Positions 18,043 to 25,457 of a stretch of DNA of 64,000 bases are shown in pieces. The position numbers and the translations under genes are program-made. A model generated the notes under the pieces. It ran no database searches. It had not been told where the DNA came from and worked only from the letters and a program-made list of their open reading frames with translations. The stretch spans positions 1 to 64,000 of the forward strand of contig NZ_AZDO01000080.1 in assembly GCF_001435505.1 (NCBI RefSeq). Direction: 5' to 3'. Position 1 is the stretch's first letter. Every line of letters starts with the position of its first letter. The stretch is from Companilactobacillus futsaii JCM 17355. GTDB taxonomy: Bacteria; Bacillota; Bacilli; Lactobacillales; Lactobacillaceae.

Positions 18043-18949
18043 TCGCTTTTTAAAATTTACGATTGGTGACGATGACAAAAAAATAGTCCGCAAATTTTTA
18101 GTTCAACACAAATTTTCCTCTAGTCAATTACATAACCTAAAAAATAAAGGTGGACAAATTTTTGTGAATCATAAAAAGCGTCATTTCAATTATCCGTTAA
18201 AAAAGGGTGATCAAATTTTGATAGTTCTTAATTCAGAAGAACCCTCAGATTTGATTGAGCCAATGTCTGGTAAAGTAGATGTCGTATTTGAAGATAATTA
18301 TTTATTGGTTATCAACAAACCACCAGGGATCGCCAGTTTACCTGCCAAAGCCAAAGATAGTAAGACGATGGCAAATGTGGTCAAGTCGTATTTGATCGAT
18401 AAAAAAGAAAACAGTTCAATTCATTTAGTCACCCGATTAGATAGAAATACCTCGGGATTGATGGTATTTGCTAAAACTTCTTATGCACATTCGTTATTGG
18501 ATCGAATCTTACATACCGAGGACTTTCAGAAATTTTATTTGGCAATGGTTTACGGTCAGGTATCACCAGAAAAAGGTTTGATTGATTTGCCGATTGGAAT
18601 TGATCCCAAGGCCTTTTATATGCGAAATATCGATCATAATCTTGGTAAGCCGTCAAAAACTTTGTATGAAACGGTTGAGAAGTTTGACGATGCTAGTTTG
18701 TTAAAACTGAAGTTGTTGACGGGTCGAACACATCAAATCCGTGTTCATTTGACAGCGATTGGACACCCAATAATTGGAGACGATATGTATAGCAAAAAAG
18801 ATGATTCTCGAATGGGTCGGCAAGCTTTACATTGTTATCGCTTAAATATAGTTCATCCCGTTACTAAAAAGTTATTAAAATTAACCGCGCCATTGCCAAA
18901 AGATATGGTAATGTTAAAGGGTGTGTTAAGGGGTGAGAAGAATGGATGA
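18029..18949 (+). CDS. RluD-family 23S rRNA/tRNA pseudouridine synthase
   Basis: 306 residues. A small S4-like RNA-binding region spans about 15-70 and the synthase domain about 80-300. The catalytic aspartate is D138 in TRLDRNTSGL, and RTHQIRVHL is the conserved later motif. It corresponds to YjbO in the B. subtilis order relQ(yjbM)-nadK-yjbO. The exact uridine modified cannot be read from sequence. It overlaps both neighbours, so it is translationally coupled. Confidence 0.9.
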   Translation: MNPNNRFLKFTIGDDDKKIVRKFLVQHKFSSSQLHNLKNKGGQIFVNHKKRHFNYPLKKGDQILIVLNSEEPSDLIEPMSGKVDVVFEDNYLLVINKPPGIASLPAKAKDSKTMANVVKSYLIDKKENSSIHLVTRLDRNTSGLMVFAKTSYAHSLLDRILHTEDFQKFYLAMVYGQVSPEKGLIDLPIGIDPKAFYMRNIDHNLGKPSKTLYETVEKFDDASLLKLKLLTGRTHQIRVHLTAIGHPIIGDDMYSKKDDSRMGRQALHCYRLNIVHPVTKKLLKLTAPLPKDMVMLKGVLRGEKNG

Positions 18950-20315
18950 AAACGAAAAAAGACTCCAAGATAAGTTTTCACAATTGAAGGGTTATCTTGA
19001 TGAAGGTGATAAAAAACGATTTCGAAAAACTTATTTAGATATGCATTTTTATGACCAGAGCACTTTTTACCTCACGTTGAATAAACCTGAACGAATGACG
19101 CTTTATTCAATTTTGGAACCGGACGAAATGGGGGATATGTTCGATACTATTGAAGATGACGATCCTAAAATTCCTGAGCTATTGAAGGAAATGGATCTTA
19201 ACTATGCTTCTAAAATGTTGAACGATATGTATGATGATAATGCTGCCGATGTTTTAGAACATTTGGATAAGGTCGATGTTGATCGGTTTCTAGGTCAGAT
19301 GCCACGTAACGACGCTAATAATTTGCGTGGTTTGTTGCACTATGACACTGAAACTGCCGGTGGTATCATGACGACCGACTACGTTGAGTTTCATGAGGAA
19401 GAAACAGCAGCAGAGGCGATCAGAGCCTTGAAGAAGTTCGCTAAAACTGCTGAAACGATTTATTATATTTATATTTTGGATCATCACGATGATTTAGTTG
19501 GCGTTATGTCGTTGCGTGATTTAATTTTGCTTGAAGATAATGATACTTTAAGTGAAAAAATGAATAGTGATATTATTACGGTCAATGTTGACGCTGAACA
19601 GGCTGAAGTTGCTCAAGTCTTTAGAGATTATGAGTTTTTAGCCGTTCCCGTTGTTGACCATTCGAATAAATTAGTTGGTATCGTTACAGTTGATGATGTT
19701 ATCGAGGTTATTGATGACGAAGCCCAACAAGACTACTCTGGTTTGGCCGGTGTTAGTATGGACGAAACTAATAACGATGGTCCATTCAAAGCTGCTTCAA
19801 AACGTTTGCCTTGGTTGATCACATTGTTACTTTTGAGTATGATTACAGCTACGTTGATCAATCATTATGAAAATTTGTTAGCTGAAGCTAGTATCTTGGC
19901 GGTATTCATTTCAACAATCACTGGTACGGCCGGTAATGCAGGTACCCAAAGTTTGGCTGTGGCAGTTAGGCGTCTAGCAGTTGAGGAAATAAACCGTCAT
20001 GAGTTTTTAAAATTGTTGGTCAAAGAATTAATCACTGGTTTTGTAACTGGATTAGTAACAGGTGTTGCAGTTCTTTTATTAGTAGGAATTTGGAAACACA
20101 ACTTTGTCTTAGGGATGGTTATCGGTATGGCGATGTGTGCTGCTATTACGGTAGCTAACTTGGCTGGTAGTTTTATTCCTATGTTAATGTCTAGCTTTGG
20201 ATTTGATCCAGCAGTTGCTAGTGGCCCATTTATTTCAACTTTAAGTGATTTAACTAGTGTCTTAATTTATTTCAGTATTGCGGGAGTATTTATGCAATAC
20301 TTTATCAAAGTGTGA
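18942..20315 (+). CDS. mgtE: MgtE magnesium transporter
   Basis: 457 residues. An N-terminal MgtE domain (about 1-135, acidic) is followed by two CBS domains (about 137-255) that sense cytosolic Mg2+, a plug helix and five membrane helices (about 285-455). The conserved GTAGNAGTQS pore segment is present, as is the later acidic/polar SDLTSVLIYF. ATG 18942 is chosen over GTG 18933 because AAGGGG (18928-18933) would overlap the GTG. It is last in the relQ operon and followed by a strong terminator. There is no M-box leader, as expected for an internal operon gene. Confidence 0.93.
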   Translation: MDENEKRLQDKFSQLKGYLDEGDKKRFRKTYLDMHFYDQSTFYLTLNKPERMTLYSILEPDEMGDMFDTIEDDDPKIPELLKEMDLNYASKMLNDMYDDNAADVLEHLDKVDVDRFLGQMPRNDANNLRGLLHYDTETAGGIMTTDYVEFHEEETAAEAIRALKKFAKTAETIYYIYILDHHDDLVGVMSLRDLILLEDNDTLSEKMNSDIITVNVDAEQAEVAQVFRDYEFLAVPVVDHSNKLVGIVTVDDVIEVIDDEAQQDYSGLAGVSMDETNNDGPFKAASKRLPWLITLLLLSMITATLINHYENLLAEASILAVFISTITGTAGNAGTQSLAVAVRRLAVEEINRHEFLKLLVKELITGFVTGLVTGVAVLLLVGIWKHNFVLGMVIGMAMCAAITVANLAGSFIPMLMSSFGFDPAVASGPFISTLSDLTSVLIYFSIAGVFMQYFIKV

Positions 20316-20358
20316 AAAAAGCTGTATTGACTATGAATTTAGTCAGTACAGCTTTTTT
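20315..20358. terminator. Bidirectional terminator between mgtE and cutC
   Basis: AAAAAAGCTGTA-TTGACT pairs with AGTCAG-TACAGCTTTTTT around ATGAATTT. It starts at the last base of the mgtE stop and reaches the cutC stop. Confidence 0.88.
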
Positions 20359-21005
20359 TAAATTCCATCGATAATCTTTGTGCCATGTAATTCTTTAACA
20401 CCTAATTTTTTAGCAATCGTATCGCAATTTTCAAAATTAATGCCACCACCAGGTAGAATAGTGATTCTTCCGTCAGCGTAGTCGATGTATTTTTTGATAT
20501 TGTCTAAGGTCTGATCGATTGGGGTAGATAATGGTCCACCATGAGTTAAAATTCGATCAACATCGTGATCTACTAGCCAATCGATAGCATCTTTTTTGTT
20601 GTCTTCAGCTAAAGCATCAAAAGCCATGTGGAAGACGATTTGCATGCCACTAGAAGCAGCAATTAATTGTTCCATAGCATCTTCATCTAAGTCTCCATCT
20701 TTTGTCAAAGCTCCAAATGCTACTCCATCAATACCCAATTTTTGAGCTTGGAATAAGTCAGCTTCCATCATCTTGATTTCAAGATCATTGTAAACAAAAT
20801 CTCCACCACGAGGCCGAATCATTTCAACAACGGGGACGGACTTTTCTTGAAGATATTTAGTAGCTTCTTGTAAAACACCAAAGCTAGGAGTAGTCCCTCC
20901 AACATTCAAATTATCGTTTAATTCGATTCGATTAGCACCTTTTAAAACAGCAGCAGGAACCTTAGTGAAATTTTCTACAGCAACTTCTTTATAAATAATT
21001 TTCAA
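20358..21005 (-). CDS. cutC: CutC family protein
   Basis: 215 residues, TIM-barrel CutC family. Recognisable segments include ANRIELNDNLNVGGTTPS near the N-terminus, EMIRPRGGDFVY, GVAFGALT, FHMAFD and RILTHGG. CutC is often annotated for copper homeostasis but its biochemical role is unsettled. The window also has copB 18 kb away, with no sign of joint control. A poor, AG-rich ribosome binding site (AGGGG) is seen before the ATG. Confidence 0.9.
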   Translation of the reverse strand: MKIIYKEVAVENFTKVPAAVLKGANRIELNDNLNVGGTTPSFGVLQEATKYLQEKSVPVVEMIRPRGGDFVYNDLEIKMMEADLFQAQKLGIDGVAFGALTKDGDLDEDAMEQLIAASSGMQIVFHMAFDALAEDNKKDAIDWLVDHDVDRILTHGGPLSTPIDQTLDNIKKYIDYADGRITILPGGGINFENCDTIAKKLGVKELHGTKIIDGI

Positions 21006-21046
21006 CCCCTCTTTTTATCAGTATCTTTATTCTAACAATTTTATAC

Positions 21047-21071
21047 AAAAAAAGAACGTCCGAAGACGTCC
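21047..21071 (-). terminator. Terminator after uppP with a UUCG tetraloop
   Basis: On the minus strand GGACGTC, loop TTCG, GACGTTC, then seven T's. The C(UUCG)G closing gives an extra-stable hairpin. Confidence 0.88.
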
Positions 21072-21076
21072 TAATT

Positions 21077-21913
21077 TTATGCAAAGGATTTGATTCCAAA
21101 GTATGCGATGACAATAATTGCCAAGACGATACGATACCAACCAAAAGCTTTGAAATCGTTACGTTTGATGTAATCAAGCAAAAACTTGATAGAAGCATAG
21201 GCAACGATAAATGAAACTAATGTACCAACAAGTAGGATAATAGTTTGGTCACCAGTAAAAGTGTGGCCATTCCAGAAATACTTACCAATCTTCAAAAGAC
21301 TAGCACCAAACATAGTTGGAATAGCTAAGAAAAATGAGAATTCAGTTGCGACAAATCGGGAAGTACCAACTGTCATACCTCCTAAGATAGTTGCTCCAGA
21401 ACGTGAAGTACCAGGGACTAATGATAGAACTTGGAAAAGACCTATTGTAAAGGCAGTTTTGTATGAAAGTTGATCTAAGTCTTCGACTTGAGGACGTTTA
21501 TTCTTCAACCAATTTTCGACGACAATGAATAAAATACCGTAAATTAACAATGTGGCAGAGATAACTTGCCAACTAGTTAAATGGGCATCCATCCAGTCGT
21601 TTAAAGGAAGTCCAATAACTACTGAAGGTATGATAGCAACCAAAACTTTAAACCAGATACTCCAAGTTTGATTTTTCTCACGATGATTTTTTTTAGGTGA
21701 GAAAGGATTCAGCTTGTGGAAGTAAATGAGGATTACCGCTAAGATTGCCCCGAATTGAATAACAACCATGAACATATTGATAAAAGCTGTTGATTCATTT
21801 AACTTGATGAACTCATCAGCTAAGTACAAATGTCCAGTTGAACTGATAGGCAGAAATTCGGTAAAACCTTCAATAATACCCAAAATGATGGTTTTAATAA
21901 TTTCAATGAACAT
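21077..21913 (-). CDS. uppP: Undecaprenyl-diphosphatase UppP (BacA)
   Basis: 278 residues, about eight membrane helices. The two family motifs are present: [15 protein letters not shown] near the N-terminus and [13 protein letters not shown] in the middle, carrying catalytic Glu, Ser and Arg. It recycles the undecaprenyl carrier for peptidoglycan and teichoic acid synthesis and gives bacitracin tolerance when abundant. It lies downstream of the lactonase-like gene on the same strand (33-base gap), with a terminator after it. Confidence 0.95.
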   Translation of the reverse strand: MFIEIIKTIILGIIEGFTEFLPISSTGHLYLADEFIKLNESTAFINMFMVVIQFGAILAVILIYFHKLNPFSPKKNHREKNQTWSIWFKVLVAIIPSVVIGLPLNDWMDAHLTSWQVISATLLIYGILFIVVENWLKNKRPQVEDLDQLSYKTAFTIGLFQVLSLVPGTSRSGATILGGMTVGTSRFVATEFSFFLAIPTMFGASLLKIGKYFWNGHTFTGDQTIILLVGTLVSFIVAYASIKFLLDYIKRNDFKAFGWYRIVLAIIVIAYFGIKSFA

Positions 21914-21946
21914 AATTAATAATATTCTCCTGAATTAAATTTGGAA

Positions 21947-22963
21947 CTAGATAAAGTGTACACAAACACACTCAGGAATGGAAATTTTATTTTCTAATGG
22001 GGTTAGATTTCCTTTGTTAGGATTGCGTTTAAAAATTGTTAAATCATCACTATCTTGGTTAGCAGCTAGCAAATATTTTTCTGAAGGATCTAGCTCAAAA
22101 TCACGAGGTCCCTTACCATTAGTTGAAATTGTGTTGAGTTTCTTGAGACGGTCACCATTTTTGTCAACACTGAAAGTAGCAATTGTGTCAGCACCACGAG
22201 TCGAAACGTACAAGAATTTGCCATCTTTAGAAATACGGATAGCAGCGGTTGTATTCTTTTGTTCATCCTTAGCAGCTTCAACTTCATCAACTAATGTCAA
22301 ACCAGCAGTTTCTGCACCATATTCCATAACCAAAACTTTTGAAGCTAATTCACAAGCAACGTAAACGATTGGTTTTGTTGGATGGAAGACTAAATGTCTA
22401 GGAGCATATCCAGCAGGTGCAATGTAGTTGTTCATCAATTTTGGTTCTTTAGGATTGTCAATATTGTAAATATAAATACGATCAGCACCGTAATCACAAA
22501 TAATTAATTTACCATCTGGAGTTAGGGCACTAAAGTGAGGCTTAGATTGATCTTGTTCAGCACGAGGGCCATGACCTTCAAATTTAACTTCTGAATAGTG
22601 TTCAATTTTACCGTCATCAGTTAGGTGATCGATTTTTACCTTGCTCAAGTGGAAATAAGCACTAAAAATCAGATTACGACTTGGGTCAAATTTAACGTAA
22701 GATGGGGAAGTTTCTTCTGAGAAATCCTCGTCTAAAAGTTTAGGTTCATTGTTGATATCATAAACGACGATACCGCCACGGTCGTCTTTTTTAGCTAAAG
22801 CAATTAGTTTCATATCGTTAGTAACATCAATGTATGTTGGTCCATTTAATTCAACCAATACCTTAGGCGTAGTCAATTCGCCGGTTTCTGAATCGAAGTC
22901 GGCAGAATAGACACCTTTACCTGTCTTTTTTGTGTAACCGCTTAATAGAAGCTTTTCAATCAT
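21947..22963 (-). CDS. Lactonase family (6-phosphogluconolactonase-like) beta-propeller
   Basis: 338 residues. Seven-bladed propeller family of Pgl/YkgB: repeated blades such as GPTYIDVTNDMKL, YAPRHLVFHPTKPIVYVA and GPRDFELDPSEKYLLAAN. Members hydrolyse 6-phosphogluconolactone, but many have unproven substrates. The ATG is preceded by GGAGGAATTG on the minus strand. It is divergent from the AI-2E permease gene and probably co-transcribed with uppP. Confidence 0.85.
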   Translation of the reverse strand: MIEKLLLSGYTKKTGKGVYSADFDSETGELTTPKVLVELNGPTYIDVTNDMKLIALAKKDDRGGIVVYDINNEPKLLDEDFSEETSPSYVKFDPSRNLIFSAYFHLSKVKIDHLTDDGKIEHYSEVKFEGHGPRAEQDQSKPHFSALTPDGKLIICDYGADRIYIYNIDNPKEPKLMNNYIAPAGYAPRHLVFHPTKPIVYVACELASKVLVMEYGAETAGLTLVDEVEAAKDEQKNTTAAIRISKDGKFLYVSTRGADTIATFSVDKNGDRLKKLNTISTNGKGPRDFELDPSEKYLLAANQDSDDLTIFKRNPNKGNLTPLENKISIPECVCVHFI

Positions 22964-22974
22964 TACAATTCCTC

Positions 22975-23020
22975 CAAATAATGTATAGTATTATAATATA
23001 CAGTATAATCTTTGTATAAA
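22975..23020. promoter_or_regulatory. Divergent AT-rich promoter region
   Basis: Several TATAAT/TATACT-like boxes overlap on both strands between the lactonase-like and AI-2E permease genes. On the minus strand TTATAC, 18 bases, TATAAT is the best fit; no plus-strand -35 is convincing. Confidence 0.35.
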
Positions 23021-23038
23021 ATTTTTGGGGAGCAATCT

Positions 23039-24247
23039 ATGCGAGAAACACCGGAAAAAAATAAAAGTTGGTTTTATAAATGGTTCTTAAACAACCAATT
23101 GACGGTGATTTTGATTAATATTTTTTTAGTATTTTTGATTATTTTTTTATTTTCAAAAGTCAGTTTTGTTTTTCGACCAATTGGACAGATTTTAGGAATT
23201 ATAATGCCACCAGTTATTTTGGCCTTGGTATTGTATTATCTAATCAATCCGCTGATCAATGTTTTGGAAGAAAAGTTTCATATTAATCGAATTATTTCAA
23301 TTGCCTTTGTTTTTATTATTATTTTGGCATTATTGATTTGGGGCGTCATGTCTTTGATTCCTTTCGTACAAAGCCAAGTTGATTCATTAGTTAAGAATTG
23401 GCCGCAATATTGGGATTCTTTGAATAAGAGCTTGCAAAATATGTTTTCTGATCCAAAATTACATATTGTTAAAGAGCGACTAGCTACGACTAATGCCAGC
23501 ATCACGAAAAGTTTTGAAAAATCTATGAGCCAAATTTTGCCACAGACAATGAATAATTTAAGTTCAGCAGTAAGTGTCTTGACGAATGTTGTTATGATTT
23601 TGTTAACGGCACCTTTTATATTGTTCTTTATGTTAAAAGACGACAAGAAATTCAAGATATCAGTTGTTAAATTCGTTCCTAATCGTTTGAAGAAATCGGT
23701 TAGCGATATGCTTTCAGAAATCAGTCAATCGTTGAGTTCTTACATTACTGGACAGTTGACAGTAGCTTTTTGGGTAGCGATTATGTTCTTTGTTGGCTAT
23801 TTGATTATTGGACAACGATACGCTTTGATTTTAGGAATCGTTGCGGGAATTTTAAATTTGATTCCTTATGTTGGTTCGGCTTTGGCCTTGATTCCTTCAC
23901 TAGTAATTGCGGCCTTTATTGCTCCGTCGATGGTTATCAAGGTGTTGATCGTTTTTGCGGTTGAACAGACGATTGAAACACGTGTTATTTCACCGATCAT
24001 CGTTGGTAATAAGATGCAAATGCACCCTGTAACGACAATCTTAGTCTTGCTAGTTTCGGCTGGATTGTATGGCTTAGTAGGAATGATTGCCGGTATTCCA
24101 ATTTTTGCTATTTTAAAAATTATTTGCACGCGCATTTTTAATTGGTTTAAACGCAACTCTTCTTGGTACGATGATGAAGATGTTGAACCGAGTGATAATA
24201 TAACAGTCACAAAAGCTACAGAAATTTCGAAGAAAAATCACGAATAA
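23039..24247 (+). CDS. AI-2E family transporter (YtvI/PerM-like)
   Basis: 402 residues. Two N-terminal membrane helices, another pair to about residue 100, a soluble stretch (about 100-190) and a C-terminal bundle with the family motif around LNLIPYVGSALALIP. Family members include TqsA and Na+/H+ antiporter-like proteins; the substrate here is unknown. ATG 23039 has GGGGAGC 6 bases upstream; an earlier in-frame ATG (23012) has none. The C-terminal tail is acidic and disordered. Confidence 0.88.
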   Translation: MRETPEKNKSWFYKWFLNNQLTVILINIFLVFLIIFLFSKVSFVFRPIGQILGIIMPPVILALVLYYLINPLINVLEEKFHINRIISIAFVFIIILALLIWGVMSLIPFVQSQVDSLVKNWPQYWDSLNKSLQNMFSDPKLHIVKERLATTNASITKSFEKSMSQILPQTMNNLSSAVSVLTNVVMILLTAPFILFFMLKDDKKFKISVVKFVPNRLKKSVSDMLSEISQSLSSYITGQLTVAFWVAIMFFVGYLIIGQRYALILGIVAGILNLIPYVGSALALIPSLVIAAFIAPSMVIKVLIVFAVEQTIETRVISPIIVGNKMQMHPVTTILVLLVSAGLYGLVGMIAGIPIFAILKIICTRIFNWFKRNSSWYDDEDVEPSDNITVTKATEISKKNHE

Positions 24248-24258
24248 TTCAAAAACTA

Positions 24259-24287
24259 TTGTCTAGACCGGATAAAACGTATATAAT
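24259..24287 (+). promoter_or_regulatory. Promoter for the trmL leader
   Basis: TTGTCT (24259-24264), 17-base spacer, TATAAT (24282-24287). The start point falls near 24294, leaving a leader of about 137 bases before trmL. Confidence 0.75.
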
Positions 24288-24330
24288 GTTTTATGAGTTT
24301 TGGGGTTATTTGTTTTTCTCAGGAGTGATT

Positions 24331-24417
24331 TTGACAAAAGCAAGTAAACAAGAGGCTATACTAGCGCATGTCCTTGCTGTGGTTTTCACCGAGGTCATGC
24401 GCTTTTTGTTTATGTAA
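24331..24417 (+). CDS. Possible 28-codon leader peptide overlapping the terminator
   Basis: A TTG start at 24331 has AGGAG at 24321-24325, a good spacing of five. The frame runs 28 codons to TAA at 24415-24417, passing through the whole terminator hairpin and its T-run. The peptide would be mostly hydrophobic after residue 9. Leucine codons CTA, CTT and TTG occur within. It may be a translated attenuator or chance; there is no homology evidence. Confidence 0.3.
   Translation: MTKASKQEAILAHVLAVVFTEVMRFLFM
24363..24410 (+). terminator. Terminator hairpin in the trmL leader
   Basis: AGCGCATGTCCT (24363-24374) pairs with AGGTCATGCGCT (24392-24403) with one mismatch. A small inner stem GTGG/TCAC follows, then TTTTTGTTT. 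It lies 21 bases before trmL and downstream of a good promoter, so it is an attenuator candidate. Confidence 0.75.
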
Positions 24418-24431
24418 AAGGAGATTAAATA

Positions 24432-24941
24432 ATGACGAACCATATTGCACTTTATGAACCATTGATGCCAGCTAATACTGGTAATATTGCTAGAACTTGC
24501 GCGGGAACTAATACTAAATTGCATTTGATCAGACCATTAGGTTTCAATACTGATGATGCTCATATGAAACGTGCTGGTTTGGATTACTGGGAAAAAGTCG
24601 ATATCACTTATCATGATGATTTGGATGCTTTCTTGGAGTCAATTCCTGATGATAAGTATTTGTATTTGATTACAAAATTCTCTGATAAGGTATATAGTGA
24701 TCAGGATTTCTCAGATACTTCGGTTGACCATTATTTCTTATTTGGTAAAGAGACTACTGGTTTGCCAGAAGATTTCATGCGTCGCAATCCTGAAAAGTGT
24801 TTACGAATTCCTATGAGCGACAATATTCGAGCTTTAAACTTATCTAACAGTGCTGCCTTAGTTATTTATGAAGCTGTACGCCAACAACATTTTGCTGGTT
24901 TGGAATTAAGTCATCATTATGAACACGATAAATTAGATTAG
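24432..24941 (+). CDS. trmL: TrmL, tRNA (cytidine/uridine-34-2'-O)-methyltransferase
   Basis: 169 residues, SPOUT superfamily (YibK/CspR). Motifs: NTGNIARTC near the N-terminus, LFGKETTGLP in the middle and the trefoil-knot segment IPMSDNIRALNLSNSAALV at the C-terminus. It methylates the ribose of position 34 in tRNA-Leu isoacceptors using AdoMet. AAAGGAGA precedes the ATG. It is preceded by its own promoter and attenuator-like leader and followed within 10 bases by the DUF1149-like gene. Confidence 0.93.
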   Translation: MTNHIALYEPLMPANTGNIARTCAGTNTKLHLIRPLGFNTDDAHMKRAGLDYWEKVDITYHDDLDAFLESIPDDKYLYLITKFSDKVYSDQDFSDTSVDHYFLFGKETTGLPEDFMRRNPEKCLRIPMSDNIRALNLSNSAALVIYEAVRQQHFAGLELSHHYEHDKLD

Positions 24942-24951
24942 GAGAAAAACT

Positions 24952-25374
24952 ATGAAAATTAATAAAGGTGCAGTTAGCGTTCAATCATTTCATTATGATG
25001 TTGAATCACCCAGTGCTGATGAAAAAAGCACTTTGAACATTAGTATTGAGCATCCTGAATTTAAAGATGAAAATGGACAACCAATGAACGAAGATGAAGG
25101 TAAGATTTTTCAGGTTGTTATCCCATTTGAAATTCACATGAAAGAAGCTCCGTTCAAGGTTTCAGGCTTAGTTGGTCAAGTAGTTCAACCGGTAGGTTTT
25201 CATGGAGAAGCTGAAGATTTAGATGGCAAACAAGTCCAACAAATTTCTCGTTCTGCGGTCGAGTACATTGAGACCTTAACTTATCAAGTTACGAGTGTAA
25301 CGTTGAATCATGGTATTTCTTTAAACTTTACTAAAGATGCAGAAATCAAGCCCAATAATGAAGAAGATAAATAA
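24952..25374 (+). CDS. DUF1149-like conserved protein
   Basis: 140 residues, acidic, no signal or membrane segment. The beginning (VSVQSFHYDVESP) and the strand-rich middle (GKIFQVVIPFEIHM) fit my recollection of DUF1149 of lactobacilli and streptococci, a family related to the SecB fold. Function unknown. AGGAG precedes the ATG and it is co-transcribed with trmL (10-base gap), ending at a terminator. Confidence 0.65.
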   Translation: MKINKGAVSVQSFHYDVESPSADEKSTLNISIEHPEFKDENGQPMNEDEGKIFQVVIPFEIHMKEAPFKVSGLVGQVVQPVGFHGEAEDLDGKQVQQISRSAVEYIETLTYQVTSVTLNHGISLNFTKDAEIKPNNEEDK

Positions 25375-25400
25375 ACAGTCCTTCAAGGGCTGTTTTTTTT
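25375..25400 (+). terminator. Terminator after the trmL-DUF1149 unit
   Basis: ACAGTCC (25375-25381), loop TTCAA, GGGCTGT (25387-25393), then eight T's. Confidence 0.88.
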
Positions 25401-25457
25401 AGTGTTCAAAAAAGGTATAATTTTAGATGATTACTTTTAAATTCATGTGAGGTACTT

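Larger units (their letters stand above)
24295..24431 (+). promoter_or_regulatory. Structured leader of trmL with terminator (possible 23S-methyl-type RNA)
   Basis: The leader runs from the promoter to trmL and has a terminator hairpin (24363-24410) in its second half. AGCAAG (24339-24344) can pair with CTTGCT (24373-24378), which lies between the terminator arms, so competing structures are possible. Family knowledge: the Rfam 23S-methyl RNA of Lactobacillales lies before rRNA methyltransferase genes and includes a terminator; trmL belongs to the SpoU methyltransferase superfamily. The match is by arrangement only, and is inference. Confidence 0.5.

Noticed and set aside
21978-22364. 128-codon plus-strand frame opposite the lactonase-like gene
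   Set aside because: Antisense shadow; the minus-strand protein is well conserved.
24331-24362. Second promoter TTGACA...TATACT inside the trmL leader
   Set aside because: The spacer is 20 bases, too long; the TTG is better read as a start codon or as leader sequence.
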